38,025 bases of DNA from a virus: positions 1-38,025 of the IMG/VR virus record IMGVR_UViG_3300044695_006068; one strand, 5' to 3'. A program made the position numbers and the translations under genes. The notes under the pieces were generated by a model. It searched no databases and was not told where the DNA came from. It saw only the letters and a list, made by a program, of their open reading frames with translations. Shown here in pieces: positions 16,638 to 22,990 of this stretch; position 1 is the stretch's first letter, and each line of letters opens with the position of its first letter.

Positions 16638-17977
16638 GCACCCTCAACGTCCGCACCATCCAGACGCCCGACGGCTCGCCCGTCGCCTTCCCGTTCGGCA
16701 TCCGCATCGGCGCAGGCGCGGCCGGCACCATCAACCACATCGGCGTGCCGGGGCAGCAGGGCTTTGGCGTGGGCATCGCGCCTGAGATCCCGAGCGGCTT
16801 TGCCCGCCTGCCCGGCACCGAAGACCCGGCATCTGAAAACTACGGAAACTACGTGTACAGCGACGGCTCGGTGATGGTCTACGTGCCGGCCTTCTTCTAC
16901 CGCTACGGGACAGGCAGCAACGGTGGCGCCGTCAACGTCGTCGACGTCAAGCCCTTCAGCCACTGGCCCACCGTGGCCGATGCCAACGCGGCCGGCTACG
17001 CGCTGCACCGCGCCTTCTACAACGGGGGCAGCATTCGCCAGGGGTTCTGGGTCGACAAGTACCTCTGCTCCAACAACGGCGGCACCGCCAGCAGCATCAA
17101 AGGCGCCGCAGTGCTCACCAGCGCGCAGCGCGGCAGCCTGTCCACTGCCACCTTTGCCAGCCTCACCGGCACGCCCACCAACAACCTGGCCGGCGCCATC
17201 GCCGCAGCCAAGACGCGCGGCAGCCGCTTCTTCTGCAACACACGTTTCATCCGCGGCGCCTTGGCACTGCTGGCCAACGCGCACGGCTCCGCCGCCACCG
17301 GCACGGCGTTCTGCGCCTGGTACAGCGCAGGCGCCACCAACTTCCCCAAAGGCAACAACAACAACGCCCTGGGCGACAGCAACGACGCCGCCATCGCCTA
17401 CGTCGACGACGGCAATGGCACGTATGCCACCGGCCGCACCGGCAGCGCCAACCTGCCCGCGCGCGTGGCGCACAACGGGCAAGCCTGCGGCGTCATGGAC
17501 CTCAACGGAGTGGTCTGGGAAACGGAGCTGGGCATCACCAGCAACGGGACCAATTTCTACGTATTCAAGACGAGCGCTGACGTCGCCACCGTCACCGGCG
17601 GCACCACGCTGGCCACCGACGCCTGGGGCGCCACCGGCCTGGCAGCCCTGTACGACAGCCTGGGCGCCACCTACGAAAGCCTGACCGACAGCGCCAGCAA
17701 CAAGACCTTCGGCGCCGCTGCTCAGGTGCTCAGCGCCGCCACCAGCGGCAACGCCTGGGCCTTCGCGGGCTTGGGCATCGCGCTGGCCACTGGAGTAGGC
17801 GGGAGCAACCAGTTCGGCAACGATTACCTCTACGACGATCGGCCGAATGAGCTCTGTGCGATCTCTGGCGGCTACTGGGGCACCGGCAGCATTGCCGGGG
17901 TCTGGGCGCTGATTCTGGACGGCGTCCGCGGTAACTCGGACATCAACTTCGGGTTCCGCGCCGCCTCTTTCCTGTGA
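16634..17977 (+). CDS. DGR-diversified receptor-binding tail protein
   Basis: A 447-residue protein whose C-terminal 41 residues lie in the DGR variable repeat. The N-terminus (MSTLNVRTIQTPDGSPVAFP) is a common fibre-like start. From about residue 75 the chain follows a C-type-lectin/formylglycine-enzyme-like pattern: VYVPAFFYRYG, HRAFYNGG, GFWVDKYLCS, CNTRFIRGALALL, GVMDLNGVVWETELGI and the final GVWALILDGVRGNS, FGFRAASF. In this fold the diversified residues sit on an exposed surface and bind the host receptor. Variable residues against the template are 414, 416, 417, 420, 427, 429, 430, 436, 437, 439 and 444. The role is inferred from DGR logic and position after the tail genes. Confidence 0.88.
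   Translation: MSTLNVRTIQTPDGSPVAFPFGIRIGAGAAGTINHIGVPGQQGFGVGIAPEIPSGFARLPGTEDPASENYGNYVYSDGSVMVYVPAFFYRYGTGSNGGAVNVVDVKPFSHWPTVADANAAGYALHRAFYNGGSIRQGFWVDKYLCSNNGGTASSIKGAAVLTSAQRGSLSTATFASLTGTPTNNLAGAIAAAKTRGSRFFCNTRFIRGALALLANAHGSAATGTAFCAWYSAGATNFPKGNNNNALGDSNDAAIAYVDDGNGTYATGRTGSANLPARVAHNGQACGVMDLNGVVWETELGITSNGTNFYVFKTSADVATVTGGTTLATDAWGATGLAALYDSLGATYESLTDSASNKTFGAAAQVLSAATSGNAWAFAGLGIALATGVGGSNQFGNDYLYDDRPNELCAISGGYWGTGSIAGVWALILDGVRGNSDINFGFRAASFL
17851..17968 (+). repeat. DGR variable repeat (VR)
   Basis: A 118-base segment at the 3' end of the target gene, aligned without gaps to the template at 18509-18626. Thirteen positions differ: 17873, 17879, 17880, 17883, 17892, 17913, 17918, 17921, 17922, 17939, 17943, 17948 and 17964. 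The template has A at all 13, and no C, G or T of the template is changed. GGGTTCCGCGCCG at 17951-17963 is unchanged and corresponds to the initiation-of-mutagenic-homing region. Confidence 0.97.
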
Positions 17978-17984
17978 CCCTGTG

Positions 17985-18006
17985 CCCTGGCGCGACAGCG
18001 CCTGGG
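17985..18006 (+). promoter_or_regulatory. DGR target hairpin with GACA tetraloop
   Basis: CCCTGGCGC (17985-17993) pairs with GCGCCTGGG (17998-18006), with one T-T mismatch, around a GACA loop. It begins 7 bases after the target stop and 16 bases after the VR. The BPP-1 DGR needs a short hairpin or cruciform just downstream of VR for efficient retrohoming, with a GNNA-type four-base loop. The same position and loop type here suggest the same role. No matching hairpin follows the template copy, as expected if it marks the target. Confidence 0.65.
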
Positions 18007-18025
18007 CCTCTTGCCTGAGCCAGAC

Positions 18026-18505
18026 ATGAGCCACAACACCCGCAGCATCCACGCACAGGCCGGCTTGCACCGCAAGCTGATCCTGTTTGCTGCGCAGTTG
18101 GAGCTGTACCTGGCGCACTTCCCCAGCCACCACAAGTACGCGCTGACGCAGCAGATCCGCGCGGCCTACGTGGACGTCTACAACCTCGTGACGGAGGCAC
18201 AGAAGCGCTACCACAAGCGCACCACACTTACCCAGCTCGACATCCGGCATGAGCAATTGCGCATGCTGCTGCTGCTGGCGCACGAGCTGGGCCTGTTTCA
18301 CTTCAGCAAAGGCAAGCAAGACCCCGAGCGCCCGGGTGACCACCGGGCCTTGGTGATCCTGCGCCTGGTCGACGAGCTGGGCCGAATGATCGGCGGCTGG
18401 CTGGCCAGTCAATCACAAGCCGGGCCCCAGGCCTCGGCTGAGCCGGCGGCACCATCGCCGGCGCATGAATCCGGCGGCCTGGCCGTCGGTGCGGTAGGGG
18501 CTTGA
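18026..18505 (+). CDS. avd: DGR accessory variability determinant (Avd-like)
   Basis: A 159-residue protein, basic and helical over residues 1-115, as in Avd four-helix-bundle proteins that form a pentamer and bind both reverse transcriptase and template RNA. Helices can be seen in QAGLHRKLILFAAQLELYLA, KYALTQQIRAAYVDVYNLVT, TLTQLDIRHEQLRMLLLLAH and HRALVILRLVDELGRMIGGW. The last 35 residues are an Ala/Ser/Pro tail. The ATG at 18026 is preferred to an in-frame TTG at 18011. Its stop lies 4 bases before the template repeat. Target, avd, TR, RT is the BPP-1 order. Confidence 0.85.
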   Translation: MSHNTRSIHAQAGLHRKLILFAAQLELYLAHFPSHHKYALTQQIRAAYVDVYNLVTEAQKRYHKRTTLTQLDIRHEQLRMLLLLAHELGLFHFSKGKQDPERPGDHRALVILRLVDELGRMIGGWLASQSQAGPQASAEPAAPSPAHESGGLAVGAVGA

Positions 18506-18796
18506 CATGCTCTGTGCGATCTCTGGCGGCAACTGGAACAACGGCAGCAATGCCGGGGTCTGGGCGCTGAATCTGAACAACGTCCGCGGTAACTCGAACA
18601 ACAACATCGGGTTCCGCGCCGACTCTGAGCCTGGCTTGCCACATGCGGCATCGGCCGACCGGCACAGAGGGAGCCCCCGTCGCGGCTGGTGCCGAAATGT
18701 TCTGTTGCCGCGCCCTGCAGTAGCCCCGGCCGCCCGTGTTGGCAGCCCGGCGACCCTTGGCGCAGCAACCCCTTTGCCCAGCAGGTTGCGCGCACG
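18490..18796 (+). ncRNA. DGR template RNA (TR plus 3' spacer)
   Basis: No gene is needed between avd (ends 18505) and the reverse transcriptase (starts 18797). The stretch holds the TR and then 170 bases of spacer (18627-18796). In BPP-1 the functional RNA starts just before TR and needs roughly 140 bases of spacer after it for Avd/RT binding and self-priming. The size here fits. An open frame across TR (18507-18800) exists only because the template copies coding sequence. The exact RNA ends are not visible. Confidence 0.65.
18509..18626 (+). repeat. DGR template repeat (TR)
   Basis: The invariant template copied by the reverse transcriptase. It contains 26 adenines, many in AAC or AAT codons if read in the target frame (NWNNGSNAGVWALNLNN, NSNNN), the hallmark that lets adenine mutagenesis reach many amino acids. 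It matches VR at 105 of 118 positions, and all 13 differences lie at template A. The match ends at 18627, where the template has G and VR has T. Confidence 0.97.
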
Positions 18797-19864
18797 ATGA
18801 AACGCCACGCAAACCTGTTTGACCAGTACGCGCACCCCGATGCGCTGCTGCACGCCTACCGGCGCGCCCGCGAGGAAAAGCGCAACAGCCGCGGCTGTTT
18901 CCTGTTCGAGCGCAACCTGGGCGCCAACATCCACGGTCTGCACGCGCAGCTTCTGGACGCCACGTATGCGCCGCTGCCGGTCAATGCCTTCTGGATCAAC
19001 GATGGGCGCAAGCCCCGCCTAATTGAAGCGCCCTCGTTCCGCGACCTGGTCGTGCAGCACGCCGTCTATGCCGTCGTCGGCCCGCTGTTCGAGCGGCGCT
19101 ACATCGCCACCAGCTTTGCCTGCCGCACCGGGCTGGGCACGCACGCCGCCGCCGATTGGCTGCAGGCCGCCATGCGCCGCGCGCCGCGCAGCGCCTGGGC
19201 GCTGCACGTGGACGTGCGCAAGTTCTTCTACAGCGTCGACCGCGCCACGCTGGCCGCCCTGGTGCGCCGCGTCATCAAGTGCCCGGACACCCTGCGCCTG
19301 CTCGACCTGTTCGCCCAGCGCCCGGCGCCAACGGGCATCCCCATCGGCAACCTGATGTCGCAGACGTTCGCCAACCTGTACCTCAACAGCCTCGACCACT
19401 TCTGCAAGCGCACGCTGGGCGCGGCCGACTACGGGCGATACATGGATGACGCCGTGATGATCGCCCCGAGCCGCGCCGTCGGCCAAGACTGGCTGCACCG
19501 CATCGGCGAGCACCTGGCGCTGCTCGGGCTGGAAATTAGCCACCACAGCCTGCAGCCCATTGCCCGCGGCGTCAACTGGGTTGGCTACCGCACGTGGGCC
19601 CGTGCGCGCTTTGTGCGCCCGCGCCTGGTCCACCAGATCCGCGCCGACGCCCGCCACGCCCGCATTCAACCTCTGGTGTCGCGCCTTGGCCATGCGCGCC
19701 GCACCGCGTCTTTCCGGCCCCTCATCCAGTACATCACGGAGCATCACCATGCCGTCGCTCATCGCCTACCGAAAAGTTGTCACGCCCATGCACACGTGGG
19801 AGCTTCGCCTGCCCGAGGGCAACGCCGGCCAGCGCCAGGCGCAGGAACTCGCCACGCTGCCTGA
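18797..19864 (+). CDS. DGR reverse transcriptase
   Basis: A 355-residue reverse transcriptase of the DGR type. Visible motifs: ALHVDVRKFFYSVDR with catalytic Asp139, GIPIGNLMSQTFANLYL (residues 180-196; the I/LGxxxSQ motif that marks DGR enzymes), YGRYMDDAVMI with YMDD at 215-218, LGLEISHHS, and GVNWVGYRTWARARFVRP at the thumb. It copies template RNA into cDNA with errors opposite adenine. The ATG at 18797 is chosen because the chain then starts like other DGR enzymes. The last 38 residues overlap the next gene in another frame and are Ala/His/Arg-rich with no clear motif. Confidence 0.95.
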   Translation: MKRHANLFDQYAHPDALLHAYRRAREEKRNSRGCFLFERNLGANIHGLHAQLLDATYAPLPVNAFWINDGRKPRLIEAPSFRDLVVQHAVYAVVGPLFERRYIATSFACRTGLGTHAAADWLQAAMRRAPRSAWALHVDVRKFFYSVDRATLAALVRRVIKCPDTLRLLDLFAQRPAPTGIPIGNLMSQTFANLYLNSLDHFCKRTLGAADYGRYMDDAVMIAPSRAVGQDWLHRIGEHLALLGLEISHHSLQPIARGVNWVGYRTWARARFVRPRLVHQIRADARHARIQPLVSRLGHARRTASFRPLIQYITEHHHAVAHRLPKSCHAHAHVGASPARGQRRPAPGAGTRHAA

Positions 19865-20174
19865 CGGGCGCACCGTCGTCGCGCTGGACGACGGGGCCAC
19901 GCTGCCCGCCACGCAGCCGGCGCAGATTGCCGCCAGCATCGAGCACCTGCCCAACCCGCTGCCGTCTGACCTGCGTGACGCCATCCGCGCTGTCAGCCCC
20001 CAGGTGCGGCTGATCCAGCAGCGCGTGGTGGATGCCATCCGCAGCCGCTACAGCGTCGACGACGAAATCAAGCTCCTGCGCACCGCCCCCAGCGCCGAAA
20101 CCGAGGCATGGAACTCCTACGTCGAAGACTGCCGCGCTTGGGGCAGGGCAGAGCGCGCGAAGCTCGGGCTGTGA
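19749..20174 (+). CDS. Conserved phage protein after DGR, unknown
   Basis: A 141-residue protein (MPSLIAYRKVVTPMHTWELR). It overlaps the reverse transcriptase gene by 116 bases in another frame. The C-terminal end (IRSRYSVDDEIKLLRTAPSA, EAWNSYVEDCRAWGRAERAK) looks like small proteins coded after tail-fibre genes in betaproteobacterial phages, with a conserved Trp-rich helix. It may be a fibre chaperone or a virion component, but no function is established from the sequence. Confidence 0.6.
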   Translation: MPSLIAYRKVVTPMHTWELRLPEGNAGQRQAQELATLPDGRTVVALDDGATLPATQPAQIAASIEHLPNPLPSDLRDAIRAVSPQVRLIQQRVVDAIRSRYSVDDEIKLLRTAPSAETEAWNSYVEDCRAWGRAERAKLGL

Positions 20175-20193
20175 GCGACTGAGGTTGCCGCAC

Positions 20194-20526
20194 ATGCGCG
20201 CAGATCCAGATATCCGGCCCCTGCGCGGCCCCATGCGCTGGCTCTTTGAGCGCACCGGCTTCAGCGGCCTGTGCCTACCCCCGCTGGGCATTTGGCTGCA
20301 CCCCGACCTGATGTCCTGGCAGCGCGCAGGTCTGGCCGCGCCAGTGCCCGGCACCGCGGCCGACCGCCTGCTGCGCCACGAGCTGGCGCACTGGCGCCAG
20401 GCGCAGCGCTTCGGCGTGCTGGGCTTCTACAGCCGCTACCTCGCCGGCTTGCTGCGCCACGGCTACCGCAACCACCCCCTCGAGATCGAAGCCCGCGCGG
20501 CCGCGCAGGCCCCGCCAGGCGCTTGA
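20194..20526 (+). CDS. Putative zinc metalloprotease-like protein (HELAH motif)
   Basis: A 110-residue protein with RLLRHELAHWRQAQRFGVLGFY, which contains a HExxH zinc motif (HELAH), then a helical LRHGYRNHPLEIEARAAAQ in which the second Glu could be the third ligand. Small proteins with this arrangement are known in phages and resemble DUF4157-type peptidases. GAGG precedes the ATG by about 10 bases. It lies just before the lysis genes; a role in tail-associated cell-wall entry or in lysis is possible, but only the motif is seen. Confidence 0.55.
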   Translation: MRADPDIRPLRGPMRWLFERTGFSGLCLPPLGIWLHPDLMSWQRAGLAAPVPGTAADRLLRHELAHWRQAQRFGVLGFYSRYLAGLLRHGYRNHPLEIEARAAAQAPPGA

Positions 20527-20613
20527 GCGCCGGCCGCGCCGCCCACCGCCAGCCGCCAGCCGCCACGCACCAGCACACAACCCGCCGCCCACCACCCGCA
20601 CTGAAGCCGCCCC

Positions 20614-20952
20614 ATGCACACCACCGAGGCCCCGCCACCACCCAGCCCAGCCGCTGACGTGCTCAACCACCGCCTCGACACGCTGCATGGCGACGTCGGC
20701 GAGATCAAGACCGCCCTGCGCGAGCTGGCCGCCGCCGTCGTGCGGCTGGCGCTGGTCGAAGAGCGCCAGGCGCAAGCCGCCGCGGCGCAAGAACGCGCCT
20801 TCACCGCCCTGGAGCGCATCGAAGCCCGTCTCACCGTCCTCGAGCAACAAGCCCCCGCAGCCACCCGCGCCGCCGCGTGGATGGACCGCGCCATGTGGGC
20901 CGCCGCCGCTGCCGCGTGCATGTACATCGCCAAGAGGGCAGGGCTGATCTGA
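20614..20952 (+). CDS. Coiled-coil membrane protein, XhlA/holin-like
   Basis: A 112-residue protein. Residues 15-85 form a heptad-like coiled coil (DTLHGDVGEIKTALRELAAA, ALERIEARLTVLEQQ). A C-terminal segment (WMDRAMWAAAAAACMYIAKRAGLI) can cross the membrane. This layout resembles XhlA/hemolysin-type proteins that sit beside holins in phage lysis cassettes. Its stop overlaps the next start (TGATG), linking it to the holin candidate. Confidence 0.6.
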   Translation: MHTTEAPPPPSPAADVLNHRLDTLHGDVGEIKTALRELAAAVVRLALVEERQAQAAAAQERAFTALERIEARLTVLEQQAPAATRAAAWMDRAMWAAAAAACMYIAKRAGLI

Positions 20953-21380
20953 TGCGCCGCTCCACCAACCCGCAAGACCATTTTCCTGACCGCAGGAATA
21001 TGGTGCGCGCCCGCCCCCTGCGCCTCACCATCACGCTCACCGCCAACTGGCGCCGCGCCTGGCGCATGCTCAGCGTGCAGGCCGCCGCGCTGGCCTGCGG
21101 CTTCGGCCTGCTGCCACCTGACCAACAGGCCGCCCTGCTGGCCGCTTTCGGCGTGCCCGAGCACCGGCTGCCCCTGGCTCTGGGCCTGCTCTTCCTGGCC
21201 GCGCGCCTGGTCGGCCAGCCGGGCGTGGAAGACGCCGCGCCCGCCACACCCCCCGTTCGGGCTGAGCCACCCACCGCTCGGGCTGAGCCTGTCGAAGCCC
21301 CAGCCACACCCCCCGCTCGGGCTGAGCCTGTCGAAGCCCCAGCCCCCGCCGCCACACCATCGCCCCCGCCCCACCCATGA
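20952..21380 (+). CDS. Putative holin with REP-derived C-terminal repeats
   Basis: A 142-residue protein. Two hydrophobic segments, about 40-56 (MLSVQAAALACGFGLL) and 72-90 (LPLALGLLFLAARLVG), with an Arg-rich start, fit a small holin like those placed before endolysins in similar phages. The last 45 residues are low complexity and include two copies of ARAEPVEAPA with a 13-residue period, encoded by the GGGCTGAGCCTGTCGAAG element (21254-21339). The tail looks like a later insertion in the reading frame. The stop overlaps the endolysin ATG. Confidence 0.6.
   Translation: MRRSTNPQDHFPDRRNMVRARPLRLTITLTANWRRAWRMLSVQAAALACGFGLLPPDQQAALLAAFGVPEHRLPLALGLLFLAARLVGQPGVEDAAPATPPVRAEPPTARAEPVEAPATPPARAEPVEAPAPAATPSPPPHP
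21254..21339. repeat. REP-like repeats inside the holin gene
   Basis: Two full copies of a 25-base unit starting GCTCGGGCTGAGCCTGTC (21276-21300 and 21315-21339) stand 39 bases apart, with a partial copy GTTCGGGCTGAGCC at 21254-21267. The core is the extragenic element common across Burkholderiales and pseudomonad genomes, here kept in frame as 13-codon steps. Confidence 0.75.
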
Positions 21381-21850
21381 CCCTCGTCGACCAACCCGTC
21401 AGCGCCGACTTCCGCCTCAGCGAATTCCTGCGCTCAGAAACCGCCGTGCGCCGCGGCATCGACAACGAGCCCCCGGCCGCCGTGCTGGCCAACCTGCGCA
21501 ACGTGCTCGGCCCGTCCATGCAGCGCGTGCGCGATCTGCTGATGCAGCCGGTGCAGATCACCAGCGGCTACCGCAGCCCGGCGCTGAACGCCGCGATCGG
21601 CGGCAGTGACTTCAGCCAGCACACCCTGGGCCTCGCCGCCGACTTCATCAGCCCGCGCTTCGGCAGCCCGCGCGCCATCGCCCGCCACATCGCCCACCAC
21701 GCCGAGCAGATCCGCTACGACCAGCTGATCTTCGAGGGCCAGTGGGTGCACATCTCTTTCCTGCCCCCAAGCCACGGAACGCCCCGCGCCCAGGTGCTGA
21801 CCGCGCACTTCGCCGGGGGCCGCGTCAGCTACAGCGCCGGCATCGCCTGA
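21377..21850 (+). CDS. Endolysin, M15 family peptidase
   Basis: A 157-residue zinc peptidase that cuts peptidoglycan cross-links. SGYRS (63-67) and FSQHTLGLAADF place zinc ligands His82 and Asp89; WVHIS gives His125, the third ligand. The size and compact single-domain form match phage endolysins of the M15_3 type (D-Ala-D-Ala carboxypeptidase-like). There is no signal peptide, so export should rely on the neighbouring holin. The start overlaps the holin stop (ATGA). Confidence 0.92.
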   Translation: MTLVDQPVSADFRLSEFLRSETAVRRGIDNEPPAAVLANLRNVLGPSMQRVRDLLMQPVQITSGYRSPALNAAIGGSDFSQHTLGLAADFISPRFGSPRAIARHIAHHAEQIRYDQLIFEGQWVHISFLPPSHGTPRAQVLTAHFAGGRVSYSAGIA

Positions 21851-21857
21851 GCACCCC

Positions 21858-22448
21858 ATGCTGATCGACCGCGCCCTCACCGCCCTGTCCACCGCCGCCG
21901 CCATCGGCCTGGGCGCCCTCAGCGTCACGCTGTGGATGGACGTGCGCGACGCCGAGCGCACCGCCCAGCGCCTGCGCGCCACCCTGGCCGAAGAGCGCGC
22001 CCAGTGGGCCACCGACCGCGCCACCCTGGCCACCGCCGCCGCCCAGGCCAGCGAGCAAGCCCGCGCCACCGAAACCGCCTGGAGATCCGCCCATGACGAC
22101 ATCGCCGCCACCGCCGCGCGCCAGCAGGCCGCTGCCCGCGCTGACGCTGACCGCGCTCGCGCTGCTGCTGACAGCCTGCGCCAATGGGCGGCAGCCTACG
22201 CAGCCCAGTGCAACGCCCCTGCCGCCCCCGGCCACACAGCCCCCGGCCATCCCCCCGCTGCCCCCGGCAGCCCGCCAGCCGGCAACGCCGGCCTGGTGCT
22301 CGCCGACATGCTCAGCCGCCTGGACGCGCGAGCTCGAGAGCTGGCAGCGCTCGCAGACGCCCGCGCCGCCGCCGGCACCACCTGCGAGCGCGCCTACGAC
22401 GCCCTGACGACCACCCCGCGCCCGCCGGCCGCCGCCCCGCCGCACTGA
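21858..22448 (+). CDS. Inner-membrane spanin (Rz-like)
   Basis: A 196-residue protein. It has an N-terminal membrane anchor (residues 8-28, LTALSTAAAIGLGALSVTLW), then a long Ala/Glu/Arg-rich coiled coil (about 30-115), a flexible Pro/Gly stretch (120-142) and another helix. This is the i-spanin layout: anchored in the inner membrane, crossing the periplasm to join the o-spanin for outer-membrane disruption. It starts 7 bases after the endolysin and contains the o-spanin gene in its +1 frame. Confidence 0.8.
   Translation: MLIDRALTALSTAAAIGLGALSVTLWMDVRDAERTAQRLRATLAEERAQWATDRATLATAAAQASEQARATETAWRSAHDDIAATAARQQAAARADADRARAAADSLRQWAAAYAAQCNAPAAPGHTAPGHPPAAPGSPPAGNAGLVLADMLSRLDARARELAALADARAAAGTTCERAYDALTTTPRPPAAAPPH
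22093..22407 (+). CDS. Outer-membrane spanin (Rz1-like lipoprotein), nested
   Basis: A 104-residue protein inside the Rz-like gene in the +1 frame. Residues 14-29 (LPALTLTALALLLTAC) are a lipoprotein signal with lipobox LTAC and candidate acylated Cys29. The mature part is very Pro-rich, as in lambda Rz1. Nested Rz1 is common in lambdoid phages. The signal sequence on a second frame is unlikely to be chance. The final 30 residues are also Pro-rich. Confidence 0.82.
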   Translation: MTTSPPPPRASRPLPALTLTALALLLTACANGRQPTQPSATPLPPPATQPPAIPPLPPAARQPATPAWCSPTCSAAWTRELESWQRSQTPAPPPAPPASAPTTP

Positions 22449-22487
22449 CCCCGCCGCCCACCCCCAGCCCAGCCCAGGAGCCCCAGC

Positions 22488-22787
22488 ATGCGCCTACTCG
22501 CCCACGCCCTCGCCGCCGTCCTGCTGATGCTGGCCATCGCCCTGACCATCCAGCCCGCCGCCGCCGCCGTCATCGCCATCGCCACCGACGGGGACCGCCG
22601 CGCCGAGCTGCACGATCAGCCCGGGCCGTGCGTGGGCGCCGCCAAAATGGCCGTGTTCATCCAGGGCCAGACGCGAACGCCCGGCTGCTGGGTGCTGGCC
22701 GGGCCTGACACGGTGCAAATTGCGTGGCTGGATGGCGAGGTCAGTAACGTCGCCATCCGTCACTTCCGGCGCCCCGAAGAGGGTTAG
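22488..22787 (+). CDS. Small secreted protein, unknown
   Basis: A 99-residue protein with a signal peptide (MRLLAHALAAVLLMLAIALT, cleavage likely after AAAA near 28). The mature part has two Cys (Cys49 and Cys68 by count) that may form a disulfide, and a beta-like pattern (VLAGPDTVQIAWLDGEVSN). It is the last gene of the rightward late block, preceded by AGGAG. It could alter the periplasm or cell surface of the host; I do not recognise a family. Confidence 0.6.
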   Translation: MRLLAHALAAVLLMLAIALTIQPAAAAVIAIATDGDRRAELHDQPGPCVGAAKMAVFIQGQTRTPGCWVLAGPDTVQIAWLDGEVSNVAIRHFRRPEEG

Positions 22788-22802
22788 GCCAAGAGCCTCA
22801 CG

Positions 22803-22814
22803 GACTGTGAGGAA
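22803..22814 (+). repeat. Integrase arm-type site candidate, copy 1
   Basis: GACTGTGAGGAA occurs here and at 22959-22970, one on each side of the tRNA-derived core. Direct repeats flanking an attP core are typical of tyrosine-integrase arm sites. CCTCAC at 22796-22801 and GTGAGG at 22807-22812 also make this copy part of a small inverted repeat. Confidence 0.5.
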
Positions 22815-22898
22815 TCTTGCCCAACAACCCCCTCCAAACGCCCCTTTTGCCGCTGTTTCACGAGGGCGCTTCCCTCGTAGCGCGGCACGTGCATGGCA

Positions 22899-22958
22899 TT
22901 CGAAATCCGGCGTACTGGTTCTCCAGTACCGAGGGTTCGAATCCCTCCCTTTCCGCCA
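22899..22958 (+). other. attP: attP core: 3' part of tRNA-Ser(CGA)
   Basis: Sixty bases match the 3' end of a tRNA-Ser: anticodon loop TTCGAAA (anticodon CGA), half of the anticodon stem (TCCGG), the long variable arm GTACTGG/CCAGTAC, the T arm GGGTTCGAATCCC and the acceptor end with CCA. The 5' half is missing (upstream bases do not pair), so it is not a working tRNA. Phages that insert into tRNA genes carry such a piece to restore the gene on integration. The integrase gene starts 1 kb away and ends 32 bases from this core. Confidence 0.88.
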
Positions 22959-22970
22959 GACTGTGAGGAA
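22959..22970 (+). repeat. Integrase arm-type site candidate, copy 2
   Basis: Second GACTGTGAGGAA, abutting the CCA end of the tRNA core, in the same orientation as 22803-22814. Confidence 0.5.
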
Positions 22971-22990
22971 ATCCTCCCAGTCGCGCCGGC

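Noticed and set aside
18507-18800. Open frame covering the template repeat (97 codons)
   Set aside because: It repeats the C-terminal target sequence because it is the template. It has no start signal and continues as unstructured text, so it is DGR RNA, not a gene.
22899-22958. A working tRNA-Ser gene
   Set aside because: The acceptor 5' strand, D arm and 5' anticodon stem are absent, so it is only the 3' half used as attP.
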